The translations under genes were made by a program, and so were the position numbers. Of a stretch of 64,000 bases of DNA, positions 46,292 through 53,995 are shown piece by piece. The notes under the pieces were generated by a model. It worked only from the letters and a program-made list of their open reading frames with translations. It was not told the DNA's origin and did not search any database. How positions within the stretch are numbered: the first letter of the stretch is position 1; every line of letters starts with the position of its first letter. Source of the stretch: Serratia quinivorans (GTDB lineage: Bacteria; Pseudomonadota; Gammaproteobacteria; Enterobacterales; Enterobacteriaceae); NCBI GenBank assembly GCA_900457075.1, contig UGYN01000002.1, positions 3,100,001-3,164,000 on the forward strand, written 5' to 3'.

Positions 46292-46607
46292 TGAAGCTGA
46301 AATGGATATTGTCCGTGACCACTATGCCCGGGGCACTGAGGCCAGGTCGCTGACACAGCTACTTCCAGGGAGAAGTATTAGTGCGATCTTTTCGATGGCG
46401 GAGACGCTGGGAGTGCAAAGTGGTCGTTTCTGGCGTGAGGAGGAACTCGATATTCTCAAAGCGGACTATCCCTGGGTGGGCACAGCTGTAACCGATCGCC
46501 TTCCAGGCAGAAATGCAGTATCCGTCAGAATAATGGCAAAGAGGCTGAGGCTAAAGAAGTCCCGGGACAGCAACGTCGGTTTTCGCCCCTCGAGTGATGA
46601 AGAATGA
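46278..46607 (+). pseudogene. SANT/Myb-like small DNA-binding protein, third repeat out of frame
   Basis: A 109-residue frame with two repeats of a helix-turn-helix pattern: EMDIVRDHYARG...LTQLLPGRSISAIFSMAETLGV and EELDILKADYPWVG...VTDRLPGRNAVSVRIMAKRLRL. This resembles the SANT/Myb-like pattern in which Leu-Pro-Gly-Arg-x leads the recognition helix. The frame stops at 46607, but a third repeat (TLLEKNMHLSVAEQQ...LFPDRTTRAVEKARERLKKK) follows in another frame (46604-46726). One extra G after GAAGAATG would give DEEWTLLEKN and a protein of about 149 residues. It overlaps the VasL-like stop, so it is the last gene of the transcript. Possibly a regulator; inference. Confidence 0.6.
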
Positions 46608-46880
46608 CTCTTCTGGAAAAGAATATGCATCTGAGTGTGGCTGAGCAACAGGCAACACTGTTTCCTGACAGGACAACAAGGGCCGTGGAGAAAGCTCGTG
46701 AACGCTTGAAAAAAAAGAGTAACTGAAGATATATGACACGAAATTTCGACAGAAGTCGATATAGTGTGTCGACTTATTTCCCGTAAGATGGGGCAGTTTT
46801 TACTGATAGTAAAGATCTAGATATACCTCAATGAAAGGTTTGCCGAGAGATTGGCTGGAAGGTTGCATTGTGTACAACAC

Positions 46881-47459
46881 ATGAGTCGTGAAAATATGAT
46901 ATTAAACATTGTGTTTAGATTATTACTGACGTTCAACGCTACCTCACTGTTGGTTATTATTTTTCTTGTTCAAAAAAAATATACCATTGGGTACTTTTCC
47001 CAAGGAGTGCCTGTGCTTAATTTTACAGGTGCACTACCGAATTTCATCTCATATGCAATTTATTTGATGGTGCCTCTGATTATGACGGGACTAAGTATTT
47101 TATTGAGTGCCTTGCTTGGGAGGGATACGTTCAAAAGCGGTCAGGTAGTCAGTGTTGAACATGCCAACAACAGCTTTTTGCCGAGTTATTTGGGTTATTT
47201 TTTTGTTGCTTTGAGTATTAGTAACTGGAGTACGTTGTTTTTCGTTTATGGTGTTTTATTTGTTTTTACCTTTTTATCTCAGGCTTTGTATTTTAATCCG
47301 CTGTTTTTGGTTTATGGGTATGAGTTTTATAATGTCAAAACAAAAAATGGCGCTTTAATTTTCTTGATTAGCCGATGTAAGTATAAAACTCCGGGTGAAA
47401 TAATTATCCAGTCAGCATCACGAATCAATAACTATACATTTATTGAAAGGAAACATTAA
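46881..47459 (+). CDS. kwaA: Kiwa anti-phage system membrane protein KwaA
   Basis: A 192-residue protein with four hydrophobic helices: FRLLLTFNATSLLVIIFLVQ, FISYAIYLMVPLIMTGLSIL, LGYFFVALSISNWSTLFFVY and LFVFTFLSQALYFNPLFLVY. The C-terminal block YGYEFYNVKTKNGALIFLIS, four-helix topology, length and the immediately following DUF4868 gene match KwaA of the two-gene Kiwa defence system. KwaA is reported as the membrane sensor that forms a supercomplex with KwaB and recognises phage at the envelope. The ATG at 46881 (MSRENMILN) is preferred over the TTG at 46851; 46896 is also possible. Strongly AT-rich against the T6SS, a sign of separate acquisition. Confidence 0.78.
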   Translation: MSRENMILNIVFRLLLTFNATSLLVIIFLVQKKYTIGYFSQGVPVLNFTGALPNFISYAIYLMVPLIMTGLSILLSALLGRDTFKSGQVVSVEHANNSFLPSYLGYFFVALSISNWSTLFFVYGVLFVFTFLSQALYFNPLFLVYGYEFYNVKTKNGALIFLISRCKYKTPGEIIIQSASRINNYTFIERKH

Positions 47460-48292
47460 TGAATACTGTTCTTGCAAAAGTCAAAGGTCCCCGAAAGAAA
47501 CCGTATTTTAAAATATTATCTGATTGTTCACTGTTTAGTGAAGTTGTTGTACCCGATGGTTGTTGTGTTGCCTATAATCCGGATCATAATCTGGATGATG
47601 ACTCATGGTTCAGAATTGAGCGGTTCAGTCAGCAAACCTTTTCTCTTTCAATATTTAATGGGGATTTTGATTCAAAGGACTATGATGATTTAACAAAACA
47701 ACAGTTTCCTAAAATCTCCTGTATTATTGCGGTGCAAGGTGATGACTTTTATTTTCAGAAAATTACGCCGTCCTTGTTTATCAAAAGAAAAACGATCGCC
47801 TTTGGTGAGGCCGCTATTGTTGAAGAAAGTAAAGGACGCTTGGTGATTAATTCAATTCCTGATGCAGTTTACCGTAAGGATTCTGATTCTCTGGTGTTCA
47901 GAGATCTTGTCACAATCAGCAGTATATTCAAAGATATTGATGTGCTTTATAAAGAAGCGACAGAAGATGAAGTTGAACAATTTCTGGAAGAGTCATTTAT
48001 CGGATTGTCTGCTGATTATGACGCGGGAAAAGTCTCAAAACCCAACCGTAAGCGAATTGCTCTGGCGATGAACACCCTCTCGACGATGTCTGAGGGTGCG
48101 CGAACGGAGATGCTGGATTATATCAATAGCTATTGTGAGGAGCGTCTGACGCTTGATAAAGCTGCAGGGACGTTCGAAATTACTAGTGATGAAGAGCTGA
48201 AGTTTTTGCTCTACGGTATTGAGCAGCGTTTTTATACCACACCTTTTGGGCATGAAAAGCGTTTGGCTAATTCTGTGCAAAAACTGACTTGA
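47459..48292 (+). CDS. kwaB: Kiwa anti-phage system protein KwaB (DUF4868)
   Basis: A 277-residue soluble protein whose start overlaps the kwaA stop by one base (TAATG). It has the DUF4868 layout: an N-terminal beta-rich half (DCSLFSEVVVPDGCC, SWFRIERFSQQTFSLSIF), a central FIKRKTIAFGEAAIV and DSLVFRDLVTISSIFKDIDV, and the diagnostic C-terminal LKFLLYGIEQRFYTTPFGHE followed by KRLANSVQKL. KwaB is the DNA-binding effector of Kiwa. It appears intact, so the pair could be active. AT-rich like kwaA. Confidence 0.83.
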   Translation: MNTVLAKVKGPRKKPYFKILSDCSLFSEVVVPDGCCVAYNPDHNLDDDSWFRIERFSQQTFSLSIFNGDFDSKDYDDLTKQQFPKISCIIAVQGDDFYFQKITPSLFIKRKTIAFGEAAIVEESKGRLVINSIPDAVYRKDSDSLVFRDLVTISSIFKDIDVLYKEATEDEVEQFLEESFIGLSADYDAGKVSKPNRKRIALAMNTLSTMSEGARTEMLDYINSYCEERLTLDKAAGTFEITSDEELKFLLYGIEQRFYTTPFGHEKRLANSVQKLT

Positions 48293-48307
48293 GACTGAAT
48301 TACCGTA

Positions 48308-48564
48308 GATACCGTTGTTGTGTTATTGGCAGAGCTTGGTTCACTATCTAGGTGCAAAATCAGTGCGTTCATTGGTATCGCGCCAGTCAACAGCGATTCT
48401 GGCATGATGTGTGGTCGCTAAACTGTGTTGGATGGGTGAGTGTCAGTTCGCACTGCTCTATATGTTTGCATTTTTGCAACGAGACACAATCCCGTAATCA
48501 AAGAGTGTTATACTCGTTTGGTGGTCGTCGGGAAACCCAAAAAAGTAGCATTAACAGCGTGTAT
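48308..48564 (+). pseudogene. IS110-family transposase remnant, C-terminal part
   Basis: Starting just after kwaB, the plus strand reads LLAELGSLSRCKISAFIGIA, PVNSDSGMMCGR, stop, TVLDG, stop, VSVRTALYVCIFATRHNPVI, KECYTRLVVVGKPKKVALTA. This is the conserved C-terminal region of IS110/IS1111-type transposases (LxELG...R-I-A-A-L-x-G-x-A-P). Two internal stops and no 5' part show it is long dead. It abuts an IS3-family remnant. Confidence 0.85.
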
Positions 48565-48915
48565 TGACCTGCCCCCAGGATTAGATACAACGCTCAGTTA
48601 GTAATGTCGGATCCTTCTCTCTCAGAATTACTCTTTCTCCAGCCCGCCGCAAATTCTGACGGCGTCTGATAATTCAGCGTGGAGTGCGGACGGCACTCGT
48701 TATAATCCTGACGCCATTCACTGATGGTTTTCCTGGCATGGCTGACATCGCTGAACCAATGCTCATTCAGGTATTCATCGCGAAAGCGTCCGTTAAAACT
48801 CTCAATAAATCCGTTCTGTGTCGGCTTGCCGGGCTGGATAAGCCGCAGCTCCACGCCATGCTCATAAGCCCACTGGTCAAGTGCTCTGCAGGTAAACTCC
48901 GGCCCTGGTCACTTT
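48565..48915 (-). mobile_element. IS3-family (IS407-group-like) element remnant, transposase C-terminus
   Basis: The left boundary is the terminal inverted repeat TGACCTGCCCCCAGGATTAG at 48565. The minus-strand frame 48854-48594 reads [39 protein letters not shown] and [18 protein letters not shown], the DDE-domain end of OrfB including the catalytic Glu (FIESFNGR). Upstream, [19 protein letters not shown] is recovered only by adding one C at about 48903. The rest of the element is missing; sequence unrelated to the IS begins at about 48915. Confidence 0.88.
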
Positions 48916-49461
48916 GTGTATTGAGTGGGTTAACGATGTTAATGAATCATACATGTGAAAACATTCATTAATGCTGTCGATTTTAGCTATAACATAATCA
49001 ATGTCACCATTTTCACCTTCACATATGGCTTTTAACCAGAATTCGAATAAATAGTCCAGCCATGAATTATCATCACCTGTGTGGATGATTTCCTCATAAA
49101 GAGGACGCCAGACAGAAATAAAAAATACAATGAGTGTTTCAGACTGATGAGGTAAATCGGGAATGACGTTTTCCAATGGTAATAGGATGGCATAATATCA
49201 ATCACTTAACCATGCGGATATTGTGTTTTTGTCCCGAAAACTCAGTTGTTCCCGGGTTTCCTCTTCGTATTTTTCTTTTATCCTGAACAGTATGTCATGT
49301 GGTTTTGTCAGTCACTTGTTTTTCAGAATGGCACTTGCTCTGGGATTATTGCAGACAAGGTCGGAAATGAGGCTGAGCAATTCTTCCCGCGTAAACTGAT
49401 TAAGCCTTTTCTGTTGTTCTGCACTGAGCTGGCATTCGCCACATTAATTTTTCCATTCCAT
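48916..49461 (-). pseudogene. unrecognised gene with three in-frame stop codons, cut by the IS3 remnant
   Basis: From an ATG at 49461 with a strong upstream GGGGAG, a single frame runs about 180 codons without any shift but with three stops: TAA at 49444-49446, TGA at 49312-49314 and TGA at 49198-49200. Segments: MEWKN; CGECQLSAEQQKRLNQFTRE, ELLSLISDLVCNNPRASAIL; LTKPHDILFRIKEKYEEETR; YYAILLPLENVIPDLPHQSE, SVWRPLYEEIIHTGDDNSWL, DYLFEFWLKAICEGENGDID. The composition is clearly coding throughout. The 3' end is replaced by the IS3 fragment. No family recognised; the size, acidity and position in a conflict island would fit an orphan immunity-type protein, but that is a guess. Confidence 0.65.
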
Positions 49462-49620
49462 TTATGTCTCCCCATCTCCCGCAATAAAATACTCCCATAC
49501 AAAACCTCATTATTATATTGTCATTTCGCCTGAAAAATCGCCATTAATATCGTTATTGCTCCGGTATTTTGCCGGCGGTACCTTTCCCCTTTAAGTGCAC
49601 TTTGACATCACGGCATCTCT

Positions 49621-50247
49621 TTAATTGAGTATGCCGGGTTGCAGTGTCACCATTCCCCATCCAGTCTGCTGGTTGATGACCGTTGCACCTAATTCCCGGG
49701 CCATAAATACCTCAACAATAGCCTCTGTATCACCCATGACCAGAAAATGCACAGGAGCCAGTAACGTGCCGTCTTCGCTGAAGCTCCTGGCCAGGTCTGA
49801 TTTTTTTATCAGCAGAGCGGAAGAGGCACTGTATTCCGCCTGCAACTGTTCGCAGTCCCACTCGGCATCTTCGACGACGGCGTTTATCCAGCCGTGCGTG
49901 CGAATATGTTCCACTGCATGCGTGAGCCGAAACAGATCGGACTGGTGTAACAGCGGTCCTGCACAGGAGTTCCAGAGATAATCCAGGCGTTTTTGCAACT
50001 GTGCCGACGGCCCTTTTTGACGGCCCAGCGTGAGCAGGCTCTCAATGTCCTGTGCGACGGTGCGCGGAAAACGTTTTTGTTTCTGTGCGCCAGCAAGCCA
50101 GCGCAGTAAAAAGGCATGTGTGGCCAGTGGGGAGAGGGCCTGACCATCCTGCTGTGCGGTATGCAATGCTATCAGTGCGCACCAGGCAAAATGAGCCAGG
50201 TCATTGACGACGTGTTCCGGTGATGCTGTGGTTTGAGAATTATTCAT
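49621..50247 (-). CDS. DUF2913 family protein
   Basis: A 208-residue protein starting MNNSQTTASPEHVVNDLAHF at 50247. It shows the DUF2913 pattern: HFAWCALIALHTAQQDG, ATHAFLLRWLAGAQKQKRFP, LLTLGRQKGPSAQLQKRLDY, LWNSCAG and SDLFRLTHAVEHIRTHGW. The frame stays open upstream to 50589, but that part runs antisense through a hairpin-rich region and has no sensible composition, so 50247 is preferred. DUF2913 genes are common in enterobacterial genomic islands and ICEs; function unknown. Intact. Confidence 0.72.
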   Translation of the reverse strand: MNNSQTTASPEHVVNDLAHFAWCALIALHTAQQDGQALSPLATHAFLLRWLAGAQKQKRFPRTVAQDIESLLTLGRQKGPSAQLQKRLDYLWNSCAGPLLHQSDLFRLTHAVEHIRTHGWINAVVEDAEWDCEQLQAEYSASSALLIKKSDLARSFSEDGTLLAPVHFLVMGDTEAIVEVFMARELGATVINQQTGWGMVTLQPGILN

Positions 50248-50395
50248 ATGGCACAAAGTATAACGAAGTTGATTCCATGTTTGCAGCATTCCCGCCTGAT
50301 GTCCACCGTGACCTTCGGCATCGGAAAAGGCGAAGGTATTGACGTTGATCTGCCCGATCGCGTAGTCTGATTGCGTTGTACTGTCGTCCTTGGAC

Positions 50396-50505
50396 GACCA
50401 CCAATGCTCAGTGGGTCTGTGATGAGCGCCTTCGGGTGACCCTGCTGTCGATAGACAGCCACCAATGATCTGGCCATCTGCGAGGATCGCCTTAGGGTGA
50501 TGGCA
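50396..50505. repeat. tandem imperfect repeat with compensatory stem changes
   Basis: Two units begin CCACCAATG (50397 and 50459). Unit 1 then pairs GGGTC with GACCC around an inner CC-TTCG-GG hairpin. Unit 2 pairs GCCATC with GATGGC around an inner CC-TTA-GG hairpin. The outer stems differ in sequence but keep pairing, the mark of selection on structure. Confidence 0.6.
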
Positions 50506-50840
50506 AAAGAAAGCTTCCGTAGCCTGAGAGGGAGCACGCCAGATATGGTGTGGTACATCTGCCCGCCTTTGGGAGCAGATACCGCTCACTCAACGTAGTA
50601 TTCGGAGCGGTTAAGGCTGCTGAAAAGTCTCTCAATGCCTTGGTGCTAACTAGCCAGGCACATATCTACATTAGGCAGTCCTTGCCTGGGTAAATCAGTC
50701 ACAACTGACTGATATCGCTTACTTCTTTCAAGCTGTTAAAGGCTTTGATGACGTGTTGCTGACGATGCAACCTTTGAACGAACGTATAAAGCCAATGGGT
50801 ACCTTTGGCTGCTTACGTGAGTCTCATTGGGAGCAGAGGA

Positions 50841-50888
50841 GCGCGCGTCACTTGTGAAGTGTCGAAGACACTACCAAGTGACGCGCGC
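50841..50888. repeat. 48-base nested palindrome
   Basis: Outer arms GCGCGCGTCACTTG (50841-50854) and CAAGTGACGCGCGC (50875-50888) pair perfectly over 14 bp; inner arms AGTGTC/GACACT (50858-50863, 50867-50872) close on GAA. Only five bases (TGA and AC) are unpaired between the two stems. Confidence 0.9.
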
Positions 50889-51307
50889 AGCGCATAACGT
50901 CTCAACCCACGTACGACGTGGTTTTCAACGTTTTACTACCATCTGACCAACATGTAGTCCGTGTCAGTACGGTATTAAACTCACTTTTACATCAACGTAA
51001 GCACGACGGAAGGCCGTCTGAACGTTCAACTATCAGTAAGGAGGAAATCGACTCGGTATCGATGGCGACACTACGAACAGTAGTGTTGGAGGCAGCTTGA
51101 CGTAAGCCAGCTCTGCATAAGCAGCAAACAGATCAGAGATCTGGGGTGCCTCGCAAGAACTCAACAATTCGCCGCCCCGATGCACAGATATCAGTTGAGA
51201 CGCAGGAAGCGCAAAAGCAACCGTGTCGTCGGGGATGAATTACTGGGGTACAGATCCGTCTGCTTATTTACAAGCCGAGGGACGTGTATCCCTGTGGAGA
51301 TATAGGA

Positions 51308-52207
51308 ATGTCCAGATTCAGTAAACAGCTGTGCAAAAAACTTGTCACACTTGCTCGTCAGGGACGGGGAAATTATAAAACTGTGGCTGACCGCTCAAGA
51401 ATTGCAGAACGTTTTTCTGAACGTCTGTCTGAACTTAATATTCAGATTAGGGACGTAAAACATATCAAAACTTCCCATATTGAAAAGTATATTGAGAGCA
51501 GGAAAGCAGACAGTTTGTCTCTCAGGACGTTACAGAATGAGATGTCTGCTATCCGCTCTGTTTTATTATCAGCTGGAAGAAATAAACTGGCCGATCCCAA
51601 TCATACCAGCCTGAGTAATCAGGCCCTGGGAATTTCTGGTGCTAACCGGGATGGCACTAAACTCCCTATTACAGATGAAAAACTTAATGCTGTGGTTAGT
51701 TTTGCTCAAAGAAAAGATGAAGGCGTTGCTCTTGCTGTGCAACTTTCCCGATATCTTGGACTGAGAACAGAAGAAACCGTTCAGTCTGCAAAGTCATTAA
51801 AGACATGGAGGCAGGCACTGATTAATAATCATGAGCGTGTCCGTGTTGTTTTCGGGACTAAAGGCGGACGTCCAAGGGAAACGACAGTTTTTAATCGTGA
51901 AAAAGTTTTATCAATTCTTAATAAGGCAATTCATTATGTCAGTGAACATAACGGAAAACTGATTGATAAACCCTCTTTGCATACCGCTATTGATCGCTAC
52001 CGTAATATTGTAAGAGAGGCAGGGATGAATGGTAAAAATGCCCCACATAGTTTGCGTTACGCTTATTCACGTGATGCTGTAAATCATCATATTAAAAATG
52101 GAATGAGCCGCGATGAAGCCGAGGCATTAGTTTCAATGGACCTGGGCCATGGAGATGGCCGGGGGCGGTATATCAAACAGGTTTATTTTCGTGAGGAAAC
52201 AGAATAG
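51308..52207 (+). CDS. tyrosine-recombinase-like integrase (Integrase_1 domain)
   Basis: A 299-residue protein; ATG at 51308 after GGAGATATAG. The N-terminal part (about 1-100) is a SAM-like core-binding domain (IKTSHIEKYIESRKADSLSL, RTLQNEMSAIRSVLLSAGRN). The C-terminal catalytic domain shows the tyrosine recombinase residues: Arg in RYLGLRTEETVQSA, HxxR in APHSLRYAYSRDAV, His in DLGHGDGRGR and a Tyr in YIKQVYF. Such integrase-domain proteins are frequent in PFGI/SPI-7-like ICEs and are distinct from the site-specific integrase at the element end. It probably marks the far side of ICE-derived DNA. It is preceded by the hairpin-rich region and followed by a terminator. Intact. Confidence 0.82.
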   Translation: MSRFSKQLCKKLVTLARQGRGNYKTVADRSRIAERFSERLSELNIQIRDVKHIKTSHIEKYIESRKADSLSLRTLQNEMSAIRSVLLSAGRNKLADPNHTSLSNQALGISGANRDGTKLPITDEKLNAVVSFAQRKDEGVALAVQLSRYLGLRTEETVQSAKSLKTWRQALINNHERVRVVFGTKGGRPRETTVFNREKVLSILNKAIHYVSEHNGKLIDKPSLHTAIDRYRNIVREAGMNGKNAPHSLRYAYSRDAVNHHIKNGMSRDEAEALVSMDLGHGDGRGRYIKQVYFREETE

Positions 52208-52238
52208 ACGTTTTTACACTGCACTTTGAGGACGTAGC

Positions 52239-52268
52239 GCCACAGCTCATTCAGGGCTGTGGCTTTTC
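52239..52268 (+). terminator. intrinsic terminator after the recombinase gene
   Basis: GCCACAGC (52239-52246) pairs with GCTGTGGC (52256-52263) around TCATTCAGG, followed by TTTT. Lies 32 bases after the recombinase stop. Confidence 0.8.
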
Positions 52269-52274
52269 TAAAAT

Positions 52275-52475
52275 TCAATTCGTATCTTTACATTCTCGAA
52301 TAACTGTCATGCGTGAAACGCCAGCGAGCCTTGTCGTTTCATTTATTGATTTTCCGTTTTTATTGCGGAGCGTTCTAATTAACTCATGTTTTTTCTTGTC
52401 TGCTAACATCCCCTGTATTTTCCTTTTTCCTGGCGGTTGTAATCCCCTTCCTCTACCTTCTACGGCGATCTTCAA
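52275..52475 (-). pseudogene. helix-turn-helix fragment resembling a serine-recombinase C-terminus
   Basis: A 66-codon frame reading GKRKIQGMLADKKKHELIRT, then LRNKNGKSINETTRLAGVSR and MTVIRECKD. The pattern (IRxL...G-x-S-I-x-E-x-x-R-x-x-G-V-S-R-x-T-V) matches the DNA-binding HTH at the end of Hin/Pin-type resolvases and invertases. There is no catalytic domain upstream and the only start would be a TTG, so it is most likely a remnant. It could also be an independent small DNA-binding protein. Confidence 0.4.
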
Positions 52476-52572
52476 TATCTATATATTCGATTTGTCTTTA
52501 GGGAGGTCTAAACTAATATTTTATTAATTAGAGATTTGTAGTTTCACGGCGTTACCCCTTAAGTAATTATTT

Positions 52573-53304
52573 TCAGAGGGATGAAAGGATGAATGTTATA
52601 ACATTGTCGTTCATGAAATAATAATTCCCAGTGAATTTTCTACCTGCATGAAGTTTTGTGGAGATATCATGTGAAAGAGTCAGCGTATACGTCCCTTGTA
52701 TAGAATTAATATCGGATAAAAATGAAAAATTGAAATTAATAATATCTTTATTCTCGTACCAAAGTGATTTAAAAAGGCTCTCTTTAGCGGAAAAGTTAAT
52801 AAGTAATGCTTCCGAATAAGGTAAAGAAAGCGTTTTCATAAAATCTTGTTCTTCATTGCTGGAGAACATATCCGCTGTTTGCAGAAGAAGGTCAGGTGTG
52901 TGCTGTTCAATATCAATACCAGGATAGAGACCCGCTTTTTCCTCCATTATCACTACGATGGCACGTCTGTGAGTGTGAGAGATACTGCCTGACCATCCCG
53001 CAGGCCATACTGGAGCTCTCTGGTGTGATCCAACCCCCTGCGAATGTCCGGTAAGTTGTTTAAACAAAACTGAACAACAGTATCGGCCAGCGAGATGCTC
53101 AGCTCTTCTTTTTGTTAATGCAGAGTTTAATGTTTCAGGAAAAGGTTGCCTAATGGTTTTAAATAGGTCATCTGAATAATGTTGGCTTTCATATTCAACC
53201 ATGCAATATGAAATCAGAGGATATTGATTAAAGCACCCTGTTTCACATCTAATAATAAAAGGTGGTTCAGAAGATTGGAGCGTTGGTGAAAACATATTAA
53301 TCAA
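52573..53304 (-). CDS. 4'-phosphopantetheinyl transferase (EntD-like)
   Basis: A 243-residue EntD-type enzyme that loads the phosphopantetheine arm from CoA onto carrier domains of NRPS, PKS or siderophore synthases. Motifs in order: TKRRAEHLAGRYCCSVLF, a substrate-binding GSISHTHRRAIVV, the Mg-binding GIDIEQH, and FSAKESLFKSLW with catalytic Glu and Lys (W/F-x-x-K-E-S/A-x-x-K). The length is right for the family. It lies at the edge of the metabolic cluster next to an NRPS-like relic, so it probably once activated that synthetase; it could also act on other carriers in the cell. AT-rich codon use. No damage seen. Confidence 0.88.
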   Translation of the reverse strand: MINMFSPTLQSSEPPFIIRCETGCFNQYPLISYCMVEYESQHYSDDLFKTIRQPFPETLNSALTKRRAEHLAGRYCCSVLFKQLTGHSQGVGSHQRAPVWPAGWSGSISHTHRRAIVVIMEEKAGLYPGIDIEQHTPDLLLQTADMFSSNEEQDFMKTLSLPYSEALLINFSAKESLFKSLWYENKDIINFNFSFLSDINSIQGTYTLTLSHDISTKLHAGRKFTGNYYFMNDNVITFILSSL

Positions 53305-53995
53305 CCTGCTTATAAAAGTTCATCAAATGGAAATGGGAGACTTAATTTTACACTTCGGTACGAAGATTAACGAAAATAAAATGGAACCCAAACCGAAAAC
53401 AAACCTAAACTTATCTAGCCAGTTTAGAAATACATTTGACTAATTAATAATTCACTAGTATGAAAAAGAAGGCTTGGCCAATCAAGTTATTTATTATTGG
53501 TTACTAATTTATTGTCAGGGGTTTTATGTAAAATTTTCTTAATAAATTCATTTGGTAGTGTTAAGTTTATGCAATCACATCAATGGAAAATATACTATAA
53601 TAGCTTGGTTTGCGTTTGTGGATGGTAGCCATCCAACTTTATTTTTCTGAGTGCTCTGGTGTTCCAACCGCTCTTTAAAGTATACCCACAATACCTTGTT
53701 TGCTTAGCTTCGGTGTGCCCTTGAATCACTGACATGTTGCAATGCCTGTGATGAGCCATTTTCACCTACTCAGGAAACGGCTTCTTGACGTGAAGTGTGT
53801 AGTTTAGCTTAATCCTCCGTCAATTCAGTTACGGGGCTGATATGGCTTTTCCCGCCCAGAGACACAATACTTTTACAATTAAACAGCTTTCTGAGTCGAG
53901 TAACTGGTGCTACGGGAGATAAAATAACTGTTCAGCATAGCACTTTGGTCGATGGTTCATCGAAGGTCGCTGCAAGTTGTGTCAATTTAAGTCAG
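53305..53995. other. long intergenic stretch without a gene I can support
   Basis: AT-rich up to about 53620, then more balanced. One perfect hairpin TGGATGG/CCATCCA (53619-53625, 53629-53635) is followed by a T-rich run and may be a terminator reading rightward. No ORF with convincing codon use was found; parts may be old insertion debris. Confidence 0.4.

Larger units (their letters stand above)
50300..51250. ncRNA. candidate large structured RNA or hairpin-rich element, about 950 bases
   Basis: There is no convincing gene on either strand, yet perfect short inverted repeats follow one another: ACCTTCG/CGAAGGT (50311, 50331), GTCGTCC/GGACGAC (50383, 50392), GCTGTC/GACAGC with GATA loop, GCCATC/GATGGC, ATCTGC/GCAGAT (50557, 50575), ACCGCTC/GAGCGGT (50581, 50605), CCAGGCA/TGCCTGG (50654, 50683), ATCAGTCA/TGACTGAT (50694, 50706), ACGTA+AGCCAA / TTGGCT+TACGT (50782-50818), a 14-bp stem (50841, 50875), CCACGT/ACGTGG, GACGG/CCGTC, ACACTAC/GTAGTGT (51068, 51080) and CAGATC/GATCTG. 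It ends just before the ribosome site of the recombinase gene. The transcribed strand is unknown. It could be a large ncRNA, a long 5' leader, or DNA-level sites for the recombinase. Confidence 0.45.

Noticed and set aside
46601..46607. Stop codon as true end of the SANT-like protein
   Set aside because: A third full repeat follows immediately in another frame with the same spacing, so the stop more likely results from a one-base loss.
49246..49533. 95-codon plus-strand frame
   Set aside because: It is antisense to the minus-strand pseudogene, whose coding sense is clear; residue use is unnatural.
50248..50589. N-terminal extension of the DUF2913 frame
   Set aside because: The extension lies on hairpin repeats and its residues do not look like a folded domain; the ATG at 50247 starts the family-like sequence.
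50841..50888. CRISPR repeat or array
   Set aside because: A single palindrome with no evenly spaced direct repeats; no cas genes in the window.
50918..51100. 60-codon plus-strand frame before the recombinase gene
   Set aside because: It runs through several perfect hairpins and has no family resemblance; treated as part of the structured region.
53640..53990. Transposase remnant upstream of the PhyH gene
   Set aside because: Six-frame reading gave no conserved transposase motif; left as unexplained intergenic DNA.
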